Source of the DNA: Flavobacteriales bacterium
GTDB taxonomy: Bacteria; Bacteroidota; Bacteroidia; Flavobacteriales_F; PHOS-HE28
Assembly (NCBI GenBank): GCA_024640205.1
Contig: JAHEFL010000090.1
Location: forward strand, 1 to 6,817
DNA: 6,817 bases
Direction: 5' to 3'
Shown here: positions 1 through 6,339 of the stretch, one piece after another
Layout of the letters: every line of letters starts with the position of its first letter
Position numbering within the stretch: the first letter of the stretch is position 1
The notes under the pieces: model-generated
Told to the model about the DNA's origin: nothing
Databases searched by the model: none
What the model saw: only the letters and a program-made list of their open reading frames with translations
Translations under genes and position numbers: made by a program

Positions 1-1000
1 ATGAAGGGCTCATTACACCAAGGAAGCTGTATCCGTAACGCACGGCGCGTCGCAATATCCGCCGGATCACATAACCCGACCCAGTGTTGCTGGGCAATTG
101 GCCATCCGCAATGGCGAAAGCGATCGCACGCAAGTGATCGGCGATCACGCGCATGGCGATGTCGGCCTTGTCCTCCCTGCCGTAACTGATCCCGCATTGT
201 TCCGCGATACGCTGTATCAAAGGCTGGAACACGTCCGTATCGTAGTTGCTGCGCTTGCCTTGCAGCACCATGCACAAGCGCTCGAAGCCCATTCCGGTAT
301 CCACATGCTGTGCCGGCAGGGTGATCAGCGAACCATCCGCCTTGCGCTCGTATTGCATGAAGACGTTGTTCCAGATCTCGATCACCTGGGGATGGTCGTT
401 GTTCACCAGTTCGTGTCCGGCCTTCGCTTTCTTCTCAGCATCGGAGCGCACATCCACATGGATCTCGGTGCAGGGGCCGCAGGGCCCGGTGTCGCCCATC
501 TCCCAGAAGTTGTCCTTCTTTCCGAAGGGCAGGATACGTTCCGGAGGCATCACCTTCAACCAGAGATCGCGCGTCTCTTCATCGGCGGGCAGTTTGTCCT
601 TCCCATCTCCACCGAAGTAGGTGACATAGATGCTCGCAGGATCGATCTTGTACGTATCCACCAGCAACTCCCACGCCCACTGGATCGCCTCCTTCTTGAA
701 GTAATCCCCGAAGCTCCAGTTGCCGAGCATCTCGAACATCGTATGGTGGTACGTATCGATGCCCACCTCCTCCAGGTCATTGTGTTTGCCGCTCACGCGG
801 AGGCATTTCTGGGTGTCCGCAATGCGCTTGTGTTCCGCTTTCCGGTTCCCGAGGAAGAGGTCCTTGAACTGGTTCATCCCCGCATTGGTGAACATCAGCG
901 TGGGGTCGTCCTTGACCACCATGGGTGCACTGGGTACGATGGTGTGGCCGCGCTTGGCGAAGTGATCAAGGAACTGCTGGCGGATCTCGCGGGAGGTCAT
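1..1000 (-). CDS. alaS: alanyl-tRNA synthetase, N-terminal part (runs off the left edge)
   Basis: AlaS charges tRNA-Ala with alanine in the cytoplasm. The minus-strand frame is open from an ATG at 1000-998 to the window edge and gives 333 residues, a little over a third of the roughly 870 usual for the family. It holds most of the class II aminoacylation core. Near the start are the [20 protein letters not shown] stretch (about 26-45) and FKDLFLGN (45-52). Motif 2 reads [14 protein letters not shown] (89-102), followed by GDTGPCGPC (169-177) and motif 3 in DTGMGFER (234-241). [12 protein letters not shown] (308-319) starts the tRNA-recognition region. The C-terminal editing and C-Ala domains lie outside the window. 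Another in-frame ATG sits two codons upstream (1006-1004). I prefer 1000 because the protein then begins MTSREIRQ, as in Bacteroidota homologs. It is divergent from the M23 peptidase gene and has no visible Shine-Dalgarno. Identity is very secure; the exact start is less so. Confidence 0.96.
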   Translation of the reverse strand, partial: MTSREIRQQFLDHFAKRGHTIVPSAPMVVKDDPTLMFTNAGMNQFKDLFLGNRKAEHKRIADTQKCLRVSGKHNDLEEVGIDTYHHTMFEMLGNWSFGDYFKKEAIQWAWELLVDTYKIDPASIYVTYFGGDGKDKLPADEETRDLWLKVMPPERILPFGKKDNFWEMGDTGPCGPCTEIHVDVRSDAEKKAKAGHELVNNDHPQVIEIWNNVFMQYERKADGSLITLPAQHVDTGMGFERLCMVLQGKRSNYDTDVFQPLIQRIAEQCGISYGREDKADIAMRVIADHLRAIAFAIADGQLPSNTGSGYVIRRILRRAVRYGYSFLGVMSPS

Positions 1001-1018
1001 GGTCATCGGAAGTGACGG

Positions 1019-1026
1019 TAAAAGTA
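1019..1026 (-). promoter_or_regulatory. possible -7 element for alaS (TACTTTTA)
   Basis: Read on the minus strand, this octamer matches the Bacteroidota -7 consensus TAnnTTTG at all but the last base. It ends 12 bases before the upstream alaS ATG and 18 before the preferred one. No TTG is visible about 20 bases further upstream. The spacer 1007-1146 between alaS and the peptidase gene otherwise shows no convincing structure. This is an inference from a short motif. Confidence 0.3.
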
Positions 1027-1127
1027 CCGCGCATCCTCGTCCTGCGCTGGGAAGGTCCTTCGGGTGCGATCGACATTCTTTAACATGCAGCCCGGTCCCA
1101 CCGCCTGGCCCGCCCTCCCTGGCCGAC

Positions 1128-1135
1128 TATCTTCG
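1128..1135 (+). promoter_or_regulatory. probable -7 element for the M23 peptidase gene (TATCTTCG)
   Basis: TATCTTCG followed by C differs from TAnnTTTG at one base and lies 11 bases before the peptidase ATG. Boxes of nearly the same sequence precede hldD, the PTPS gene and fabD in this window, which strengthens the call. No TTG is seen at the -33 position. If it is used, the 5' leader would be only a few bases long. Confidence 0.4.
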
Positions 1136-1146
1136 CCATCCGCGTC

Positions 1147-2118
1147 ATGGCAGAGTTGAAGTACCGTTTCAATCCGGAAACGCTCAATTTCGAGCGCATC
1201 CGGTTGAGCGCCTGGCAGAAGGGCCGCCGTTTGCTGCTCCTGCTGCTACCCGGCCTGCTCGTGGGCGTGCTCGGTATTTTCCTGGTGTACCAGTTCGTTG
1301 ATTCACCCAAGGAAGCGTTGCTGCGACGGGAGAACAAACAGCTGCTGCTCCAATACGAACTGATGAACAAGCAGCTCTCCGAAGTGGAGAACGTGATGGC
1401 CGACATCCGCAGGCGGGATGACAACCTGTATCGTGTGATCTTCGAAGCGGACCCCCTTCCGGAGACCATGCGGCAAGCCGGTTCCGGTGGCATCAACCGG
1501 TACCGCAACCTGAAAGGCTTGGAGAGCAGCGACCTGGTGATCGACACCCGGAAGCGCTTGGACAAGCTAACGAGGCAGATGGTGGTCCAGTCGCGAAGCT
1601 TGGATGAAGTTTCCTCCATGGTCCTTCTGAAACAGGAAATGCTGGCCAGCATCCCGTCGATCCAACCGGTCTCCAACGATGATCTGAACCGGACCTCCAG
1701 CGGTTACGGGTGGCGGATCCACCCCATCCATAAGATCAACAAGTTCCATGCGGGCATGGATTTCACCGCCAAGACCGGAACACCCATCCATGCCACCGGC
1801 GACGGCAAGGTGGTCTTCGCGGAGTATGCCAGCAACGGCTACGGCATGCACGTGATCATCGATCACGGCTACGATTACCAGACCCTTTATGCACACATGA
1901 GCAAGATCAACGTGCGGCGCGGGCAGAAAGTGAAGCGCGGGGAGGAGCTGGGGCTGATCGGGAACAGCGGATTGAGCGCCGGCCCGCACCTGCACTACGA
2001 GGTCCACCGTTTCGGTGAGGCCGTGGACCCGGTGAACTTCTACTTCAACGATCTGAGCCCCGAGGAATATGCGCGGATGATCGAGCTTTCGCAGAACGCG
2101 GGACAGTCACTGGATTGA
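1147..2118 (+). CDS. membrane-anchored M23 (LytM/peptidase M23B) family metallopeptidase
   Basis: The 323-residue protein is a predicted zinc endopeptidase acting on peptidoglycan cross-bridges or stems in the periplasm. A basic N-terminal segment precedes one hydrophobic helix (about 28-50), which looks like an uncleaved anchor with the N-terminus in the cytoplasm. Residues 55-95 are charged and heptad-like, probably coiled coil. The catalytic domain (about 183-300) begins SGYGWRIHPIHK and keeps the complete M23 set: HAGMD (H201, D205), YAHM (H250) and HLHYEV (H281, H283). H201, D205 and H283 should bind zinc, and H250 and H281 should assist catalysis, so the enzyme looks active rather than a degenerate LytM activator like EnvC. 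It lies divergent from alaS and 18 bases ahead of the MerR gene (15 before its GTG alternative), an order I recognise from Bacteroidota genomes. The start was chosen for the basic, then hydrophobic N-terminus and the upstream promoter-like box. The precise cell-wall substrate is unknown. Confidence 0.93.
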   Translation: MAELKYRFNPETLNFERIRLSAWQKGRRLLLLLLPGLLVGVLGIFLVYQFVDSPKEALLRRENKQLLLQYELMNKQLSEVENVMADIRRRDDNLYRVIFEADPLPETMRQAGSGGINRYRNLKGLESSDLVIDTRKRLDKLTRQMVVQSRSLDEVSSMVLLKQEMLASIPSIQPVSNDDLNRTSSGYGWRIHPIHKINKFHAGMDFTAKTGTPIHATGDGKVVFAEYASNGYGMHVIIDHGYDYQTLYAHMSKINVRRGQKVKRGEELGLIGNSGLSAGPHLHYEVHRFGEAVDPVNFYFNDLSPEEYARMIELSQNAGQSLD

Positions 2119-2123
2119 TGCGG

Positions 2124-2131
2124 TACATTTG
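2124..2131 (+). promoter_or_regulatory. possible -7 element for the MerR gene (TACATTTG)
   Basis: TACATTTG is an exact match to TAnnTTTG and lies in the short gap between the peptidase stop and the regulator start. Only five bases separate it from the ATG at 2137. A transcript started from it would therefore begin at or next to the start codon and be leaderless. No TTG is seen about 20 bases upstream, so a chance match inside a two-gene operon is possible. Confidence 0.3.
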
Positions 2132-2136
2132 GTGTG

Positions 2137-2499
2137 ATGCCCTACAAGGAGAAAACCATCGAGAAGCAGTTCTGGTCCATCGGAGAGGTGGCTGCCGATC
2201 TTGGTGTGAACACCTCCTTGATCCGCTACTGGGAAAAGGAGTTCGGAATGATCCGTCCGAAGCGCACCGGAAGAGGTGATCGCTCCTATACCCGGAAGGA
2301 GATCGACCTGCTGAAGCGCATCCAGCACCTGGTGAAGGAAAAGGGCTTCACGCTACAGGGTGCCCGCGAACAACTGAAGCAGGGGGATATGGCGGTGGAT
2401 GCCGCACCGGACAACCAAGAGGAACTCGTGAAGCGCCTATCCGGAGTACGTGATCGCCTGATCTCCCTGAGGGATTCGGCGGCATCCGATCAGCAGTAA
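2137..2499 (+). CDS. small MerR-family transcriptional regulator
   Basis: The 120-residue protein has a MerR winged helix-turn-helix domain at about 11-80. FWSIGEVAADLGVNTSLIRY (12-31) is the helix-turn-helix. WEKEFGMIRPKRTGRGDRSY (32-51) is the first wing region, and LLKRIQHLVKEKGFTLQGAR (58-77) is the second helix pair. The tail after residue 80 is short and polar, with no cysteine set or recognisable ligand-binding domain, so metal or drug sensing is unlikely. Close homologs sit beside the same M23 gene in Bacteroidota; their target is not known to me. A GTG one codon upstream (2134) is an alternative start, but the ATG gives the family-like MPYKEK beginning. It is either cotranscribed with the peptidase gene or driven by the box in the gap. 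Its last 10 bases overlap the 3' end of hldD on the other strand. Confidence 0.9.
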   Translation: MPYKEKTIEKQFWSIGEVAADLGVNTSLIRYWEKEFGMIRPKRTGRGDRSYTRKEIDLLKRIQHLVKEKGFTLQGAREQLKQGDMAVDAAPDNQEELVKRLSGVRDRLISLRDSAASDQQ

Positions 2500-3458
2500 G
2501 CTTTCTTCGCCAGGTAGTTGACAACGTAGTCGTTCACGCCGTCCTCCAATGTCCTGAAGGGTCTGTCGTAACCGATGTTGCGGAGCTTCTCCATCTTGGC
2601 CTCCGTATAGTATTGGTACTTGTCGCGAATGTCCTCGGGCGTGTCAATAAAGCTGATGTTCTCCTCCTTTCCCATTGCCTTGAACGTGGCCCGTGCCAGG
2701 TCCAGGAAGGTCCGCGCTTTTCCACTCCCCAGATTATAGAGGCCGCTGTTCTTGCGGTGTTCCATCAGGAACAGGCACACGTTGCACAGGTCCTTCACGT
2801 AAACGAAGTCCCGGAGTTGTTCGCCGTCCTTAAAATCCGTCCGGTGGCTGCGGAACAACTTCATGCCTCCGCTCGCCTTTATCTGGTTGAACGCATGGAA
2901 CACCACGCTGGCCATCCGCCCCTTGTGGTACTCGTTCGGACCGTACACATTGAAGAATTTCAAGCCCGCCCAGAAGTAGGGTTTGCGTTCCTGCCGCAGC
3001 GCCCATCGGTCGAATTCATTCTTGCTCTCCCCATACGGGTTAAGCGGCATCAAGCGCTCCGGCAGCGTATCGTCCTCATCGCTGTACCCCAGTTCCCCAT
3101 CCCCATAGGTGGCGGCGGAGGAGGCATAGACCAGGGGGATGCCGTATCGCACACAACGCTCCCACACATCCTGACTGAAACGCACGTTCAATTCGTCGAA
3201 GATCGCCTTGTTGAACTCCGTGGTATCCGTACGCGCTCCCAGATGGAAGATGAACTGAACGCGCTTCTCATGTGCGTCCAACCACGCTACGAATTCATTG
3301 CGCTCCACCTTGGCGGTCAGGGCCTTACCCTCAAGATTAGGAGCTTTATCCGATCTGCTGAAATCATCCACGGCCACGATGTCCTGCCATCCCTGCCGGA
3401 GCAATTCGCCCACCAAGGCGCTACCAATGAAACCTGCGGCCCCTGTCACCACGATCAT
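2490..3458 (-). CDS. hldD: ADP-L-glycero-D-manno-heptose 6-epimerase
   Basis: HldD (also RfaD, GmhD) converts ADP-D-glycero-manno-heptose to the L-glycero form, the last step in making the heptose donor for the LPS inner core. The 322-residue short-chain dehydrogenase/epimerase fold starts with the NAD(P)-binding TGAAGFIGS loop (5-13). It then shows HLGARTDTTEF (72-82), YASSAATYG (111-119) with the catalytic serine region, the catalytic pair Y142 and K146 in YGESK, and LKFFNVYGPNEYHKGRMASV (166-185). The DGEQLRDFVYVKD stretch (211-223) is a particularly typical HldD signature and separates it from GalE-type epimerases. An in-frame ATG three codons upstream (3467) would add MLR. I chose 3458 because MIVVTG is the usual beginning. 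The stop overlaps the merR end by 10 bases, and the promoter side faces the PTPS gene. No other heptose genes (hldE, gmhA, gmhB) are in the window. Confidence 0.94.
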   Translation of the reverse strand: MIVVTGAAGFIGSALVGELLRQGWQDIVAVDDFSRSDKAPNLEGKALTAKVERNEFVAWLDAHEKRVQFIFHLGARTDTTEFNKAIFDELNVRFSQDVWERCVRYGIPLVYASSAATYGDGELGYSDEDDTLPERLMPLNPYGESKNEFDRWALRQERKPYFWAGLKFFNVYGPNEYHKGRMASVVFHAFNQIKASGGMKLFRSHRTDFKDGEQLRDFVYVKDLCNVCLFLMEHRKNSGLYNLGSGKARTFLDLARATFKAMGKEENISFIDTPEDIRDKYQYYTEAKMEKLRNIGYDRPFRTLEDGVNDYVVNYLAKKAYC

Positions 3459-3495
3459 GCGAAGCACGCCAATGCCTGGTGGCGAAGGCGCGCCG

Positions 3496-3503
3496 CGAAG
3501 GTA
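3496..3503 (-). promoter_or_regulatory. probable -7 element for hldD (TACCTTCG)
   Basis: On the minus strand this reads TACCTTCG followed by C, one base from TAnnTTTG and nearly identical to the boxes before the peptidase, PTPS and fabD genes. It is 37 bases before the preferred hldD ATG and 28 before the upstream one. It forms an imperfect inverted repeat (7 of 8 bases) with the plus-strand box at 3526-3533, so each element lies roughly where the other promoter's -33 contact would be. Confidence 0.4.
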
Positions 3504-3525
3504 GGGTCCCTCGATGACCGGAGCT

Positions 3526-3533
3526 TACCTTTG
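3526..3533 (+). promoter_or_regulatory. probable -7 element for the PTPS-folE-BI-1 operon (TACCTTTG)
   Basis: TACCTTTG followed by C matches the Bacteroidota -7 consensus TAnnTTTG exactly and ends 23 bases before the PTPS start codon. No TTG appears at the -33 position. With the minus-strand box at 3496-3503 it makes a divergent promoter pair separated by 22 bases. A weak AGGA at 3546-3549 is the only Shine-Dalgarno-like sequence before the gene. Confidence 0.5.
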
Positions 3534-3556
3534 CACACCCTTACCAGGACCCCATT

Positions 3557-3976
3557 ATGGCCGTTGTACACATCACCCGCCGCGAGCGGTTCAGCGCAGC
3601 CCACCGCTTATCCCGCCCGGACTGGTCGCCGGAAAAGAATCTGGAAGTGTTCGGAAAGTGCTCGAACCCGAACTGGCATGGGCATAACTATGAGGTTTGG
3701 GTGACCGTGGCCGGTGCACCCAGTGCCGAGACAGGATTCGTGATCGACCTGTCCGAATTGGGGAAGATCATGCGCGAGCAGGTGATCGATCTGGTGGATC
3801 ACAAGAACATTGACCTGGACGTCGCCTTCATGAAAGGGCGGTACAGCAGCACCGAGAATCTGGCCATCGCCATCTGGGAGCAACTGGAGGAGCGTATCAC
3901 TGCGGCTGGTGGGAAGCTGGTGAAGGTGAAACTGCAGGAGACCGAGAACAACTTCGTGGAATACCATGGTGAGTAG
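3557..3976 (+). CDS. 6-pyruvoyl-tetrahydropterin synthase / QueD family protein
   Basis: The 139-residue protein belongs to the PTPS/QueD (T-fold) family, which acts on 7,8-dihydroneopterin triphosphate, the product of FolE. Zinc-binding histidines are H16 in FSAAHRL and H41 and H43 in HGHNYEV. The catalytic cysteine is C35, the acidic/histidine pair is D81-H82 in DHKNID, and the pterin-anchoring glutamate is E128 in [11 protein letters not shown]. The motif C35-x5-HGHNY has the spacing of animal PTPS (tetrahydrobiopterin synthesis), whereas E. coli QueD has the shorter C-x3-HGH. It may therefore make 6-pyruvoyl-tetrahydropterin rather than, or in addition to, the queuosine precursor 6-carboxy-tetrahydropterin. 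Automatic pipelines often call such genes queD. It overlaps folE by 11 bases, which strongly supports shared expression and pathway. The family is certain; the product is not. Confidence 0.92.
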   Translation: MAVVHITRRERFSAAHRLSRPDWSPEKNLEVFGKCSNPNWHGHNYEVWVTVAGAPSAETGFVIDLSELGKIMREQVIDLVDHKNIDLDVAFMKGRYSSTENLAIAIWEQLEERITAAGGKLVKVKLQETENNFVEYHGE

Positions 3977-4595
3977 GGAACACGAGCCGGAAGGCGAAGG
4001 ATACGAGCGGATCGACCAGTACGACCCCGCCTTGATCGAACGGATCAGCGGCCATTACGGCCAGATCCTGGAAGCGATCGGGGAGGACCCGCAGCGCGAA
4101 GGCTTGAAACGTACGCCGGAGCGTGTGGCCAAGGCCGTCCAGTACCTGACGCATGGCTATGACCTGGACCCGGCGGCCATCCTGCGTAGTGCGTTGTTCA
4201 CCGAGGAATACAGCCAGATGGTCCTGGTCAAGGACATCGAGGTTTACAGCATGTGTGAACACCACATGCTTCCCTTTTTCGGAAAGGCGCACGTGGCCTA
4301 TGTGCCGAACGGGCGCATCGTGGGACTGAGCAAGGTGCCGCGGGTGGTGGATGCCTTTGCGCGCCGACTGCAGGTGCAGGAACGCCTGACGAACGAGATC
4401 CGCGACTGCCTCCAGGATACCTTACAACCGCATGGTGTCGCCGTGGTGATCGAAGCGTCACACCTTTGCATGCAGATGCGGGGGATACAGAAACAGAACT
4501 CCGTAACGACGACGAGCGCGTTCACTGGGATCTTCCTCAGCGATAATCGGACACGCGACGAATTCATCAAACTGATCAGCGCTAAACTTCATTGA
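3966..4595 (+). CDS. folE: GTP cyclohydrolase I
   Basis: FolE converts GTP to 7,8-dihydroneopterin triphosphate, the entry step to folate, tetrahydrobiopterin and queuosine-type pterins. The 209-residue protein has the whole type IA pattern. [17 protein letters not shown] lies at 40-56. [20 protein letters not shown] (95-114) provides zinc ligands C97 and H100 and the catalytic H99. [20 protein letters not shown] spans 120-139. [20 protein letters not shown] (164-183) provides the third zinc ligand C168 and H166. Length matches the family, with an extra polar N-terminal stretch of about 20 residues. The ATG lies inside the end of the PTPS gene (11-base overlap), so translational coupling is likely. 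The BI-1 gene follows after 6 bases. No regulatory GFRP-type domain or riboswitch is visible. Confidence 0.96.
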   Translation: MVSREHEPEGEGYERIDQYDPALIERISGHYGQILEAIGEDPQREGLKRTPERVAKAVQYLTHGYDLDPAAILRSALFTEEYSQMVLVKDIEVYSMCEHHMLPFFGKAHVAYVPNGRIVGLSKVPRVVDAFARRLQVQERLTNEIRDCLQDTLQPHGVAVVIEASHLCMQMRGIQKQNSVTTTSAFTGIFLSDNRTRDEFIKLISAKLH

Positions 4596-4601
4596 TCCCG
4601 A

Positions 4602-5354
4602 ATGGAACAAACCAATTTCCCATCCAACCCTGCCGGAGAGGTCATTTACGGACCGGATACCGCCAACGCCGTCCGGACCTTCCTGGCCAGTGTGTTCAGC
4701 TATATGTCAATGGCCCTCGTCATCAGTGGCGTAATGGCCTGGCTGTTCGCCACGAATGAAGGACTGAAAAGCTATCTGTACCAGATCGATCCGGTCTCCG
4801 GGCAGATCATGGGCAACACCATTCTTGGTTGGGTGGTGATGTTCGCGCCTTTGGGTCTGGTATTCCTGATGGGCGGCATGGTGAACAAACTGAGCGGGGC
4901 GACCCTTTTGGCGGTCTTCATAGGCTTTGCCACGCTCATGGGAATGAGCCTTAGTTCCATCTTTTTGGTATACACGTTGGGTTCCGTTACGAACGTCTTC
5001 TTCATGACGGCGGTGGTGTTCGGGCTGATGGCCGTGGCCGGGTACACCACGAAGACCGACCTGACCAAATTGGGCAGCATCCTGATGATCGGGCTCATCG
5101 GGATCATCATCGCGTCCGTGATCAACATGTTCATTGGCAGCAGCGCCATGGACTATATCATCAGCATCATCGGTGTGGTCATCTTCACCGGCCTCACGGC
5201 CTATGATGTGCAGAAGCTGAAGCGCATGGGCGGGCAGGTGGTGAACGGCACCGAGACGGCACAGAAAATGGCCCTGATGGGTGCGCTGAGCCTCTACCTC
5301 GATTTCATCAACCTGTTCCTGATGCTGCTCCGCCTGTTCGGGCGCAGGGATTGA
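4602..5354 (+). CDS. Bax inhibitor-1 / YccA family integral membrane protein
   Basis: The 250-residue protein is very hydrophobic, with seven likely transmembrane helices at about 28-50, 74-92, 99-119, 121-147, 157-177, 184-204 and 223-245. It carries the BI-1 (UPF0005, TMBIM) signatures GYTTKTDLTKLG (147-158), TGLTAYDVQKLK (196-207) and MGALSLYLDFINLFLMLLRL (226-245). D202 and D234 lie in the positions of the paired aspartates that form the pH-sensitive calcium-leak gate in Bacillus YetJ. In bacteria these proteins are linked to calcium leak, membrane stress and interaction with the FtsH protease (YccA), but the role here is unproven. It starts 6 bases after folE with no promoter or Shine-Dalgarno in between, so it is probably the last gene of that operon. 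It has no obvious pterin connection. A strong hairpin follows the stop. Confidence 0.93.
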   Translation: MEQTNFPSNPAGEVIYGPDTANAVRTFLASVFSYMSMALVISGVMAWLFATNEGLKSYLYQIDPVSGQIMGNTILGWVVMFAPLGLVFLMGGMVNKLSGATLLAVFIGFATLMGMSLSSIFLVYTLGSVTNVFFMTAVVFGLMAVAGYTTKTDLTKLGSILMIGLIGIIIASVINMFIGSSAMDYIISIIGVVIFTGLTAYDVQKLKRMGGQVVNGTETAQKMALMGALSLYLDFINLFLMLLRLFGRRD

Positions 5355-5371
5355 CCGGAACGATCACCATT

Positions 5372-5405
5372 CGAGGGCGCAAGGCTGATGGCCTATGCGC
5401 CCTCG
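5372..5405 (+). terminator. strong hairpin after the BI-1 gene, probable transcription terminator
   Basis: A perfect 10-base inverted repeat, CGAGGGCGCA at 5372-5381 and TGCGCCCTCG at 5396-5405, is continued inward by AGGC (5382-5385) and GCCT (5391-5394) with one bulged A and a TGATG loop. It begins 17 bases after the BI-1 stop and precedes the fabD promoter-like box. The run after the stem (CTCATTC) is poor in T, so classic U-tract termination is not obvious. It may also act as an RNA-stabilising 3' end. Position and stem strength make termination the likeliest role. Confidence 0.7.
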
Positions 5406-5435
5406 CTCATTCGCCACGCGATCACAGCTCTCTGC

Positions 5436-5443
5436 TACCTTCA
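5436..5443 (+). promoter_or_regulatory. possible -7 element for fabD (TACCTTCA)
   Basis: TACCTTCA followed by C resembles the boxes before the peptidase, hldD and PTPS genes and differs from TAnnTTTG at two bases. It ends 18 bases before the fabD ATG and lies downstream of the hairpin that should end the preceding operon, so fabD needs its own promoter here. No TTG is seen at -33. Confidence 0.35.
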
Positions 5444-5461
5444 CGCTCAAGAACCCACTCC

Positions 5462-6337
5462 ATGAACGCTTATGTATTTCCCGGTCAGGGTAGCCAGTTC
5501 CCCGGCATGGGCAAGGACCTGTACGATGCCGACAGCAATGCCCGTATCTGGTTCGAGCACGCCAACGACATCCTCGGTTTCAACCTCACGAACGTGATGT
5601 TCAACGGAAGCGAGGAGGACCTGAAACAGACCAACGTCACGCAACCGGCCATTTTCCTGCATAGTGTGGTGAAAGCCAAGGTGATGGGGGATACGTTCCG
5701 GCCGGACATGGCTGCGGGGCACTCGTTGGGGGAGTTCAGTGCGCTGGTGGCATCCGGTGCCATGGAATTCAGCGATGGATTGAAACTGGTGGCTGCGCGA
5801 GCGAACGCCATGCAGAAGGCTTGCGCCGTGCAACCCAGCACCATGGCGGCCATCCTGGGCCTGGAGGATGAGAAGGTGGAAGAGGTATGCAGGGCCATTG
5901 ATGGGGTGGTGGTGCCGGCGAACTACAATTGCCCGGGACAGCTCGTGATCAGCGGCAGCGTGGAAGCCGTGAACGCGGCATGCGAGGCCTTGAAAGCGGC
6001 TGGAGCAAAGCGGGCATTGTTGCTGCCGGTGGGCGGTGCGTTCCACAGCCCGCTCATGGAACCGGCCCGTGCCGAACTGGCCACCGCCATTGAATTCACA
6101 CCCATTGTGAACCCTCGCTGTGCCGTGTACCAGAACGTGGATGCCCGTGCGCACAAGGACCCGGCACGCATCAAGGCGAACCTGATCCAGCAGCTCACCG
6201 CCCCAGTGCGCTGGACCCAGACCATGCAGAACATGCTGGCCGATGGTGCCACCAAGGTGGTGGAGGTAGGACCCGGCAATGTGTTGCAAGGGCTGTTCAA
6301 AAAAGTGAGCAGAGAGTTGGAGACGGCAGCGGCGTAG
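5462..6337 (+). CDS. fabD: malonyl-CoA:ACP transacylase (ACP S-malonyltransferase)
   Basis: FabD moves malonyl from CoA to acyl carrier protein to supply fatty-acid synthesis in the cytoplasm. The 291-residue protein has the expected length and motifs: FPGQGSQFPGMG (6-17) with the oxyanion-hole glutamine, the nucleophile S88 in GHSLGEFSAL (86-95), R113 that binds the malonyl carboxylate, H195 in GGAFHSPLM (191-199), Q244 in QLTAPVRW, and VEVGPGNVLQGL near the end. All catalytic residues are present. The frame stays open upstream to a TTG at 5351, but I chose the ATG at 5462 because the protein then begins directly with the family's MNAYVFPGQG and the extension would be encoded by the terminator hairpin. 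No other fab or acp gene is nearby. It is convergent with the phosphatase gene, 9 bases apart. Confidence 0.96.
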   Translation: MNAYVFPGQGSQFPGMGKDLYDADSNARIWFEHANDILGFNLTNVMFNGSEEDLKQTNVTQPAIFLHSVVKAKVMGDTFRPDMAAGHSLGEFSALVASGAMEFSDGLKLVAARANAMQKACAVQPSTMAAILGLEDEKVEEVCRAIDGVVVPANYNCPGQLVISGSVEAVNAACEALKAAGAKRALLLPVGGAFHSPLMEPARAELATAIEFTPIVNPRCAVYQNVDARAHKDPARIKANLIQQLTAPVRWTQTMQNMLADGATKVVEVGPGNVLQGLFKKVSRELETAAA

Positions 6338-6339
6338 AG

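Noticed and set aside
98..1015. A 305-codon open frame on the plus strand opposite alaS
   Set aside because: The minus strand encodes an unmistakable AlaS across the same bases. The plus-strand translation is rich in His, Val and Leu with no recognisable domain, as expected for a shadow frame in GC-rich DNA.
1007..1146. Possible riboswitch, T-box or small RNA in the alaS / peptidase spacer
   Set aside because: The spacer is only 140 bases. I saw no strong paired structure, T-box motif or tRNA-like element, only two weak promoter-like octamers.
3459..3556. Possible PreQ1 or tetrahydrofolate riboswitch upstream of the pterin operon
   Set aside because: Only 23 bases lie between the likely -7 box and the PTPS start codon, too short for a folded aptamer, and no matching conserved core was seen.
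2613..3704. A 363-codon plus-strand frame across hldD and the start of the PTPS gene
   Set aside because: It is antisense to a clear HldD, crosses the divergent promoter region and the start of another real gene, and shows no domain.
5351..5461. Upstream in-frame extension of fabD from a TTG at 5351
   Set aside because: The 37 added residues resemble nothing, would overlap the BI-1 stop and be encoded by the terminator hairpin, and the family begins directly at MNAYVFPGQG.
5447..6289. A 280-codon minus-strand frame opposite fabD
   Set aside because: fabD has every catalytic motif in the plus strand. The antisense translation is His-rich and featureless.
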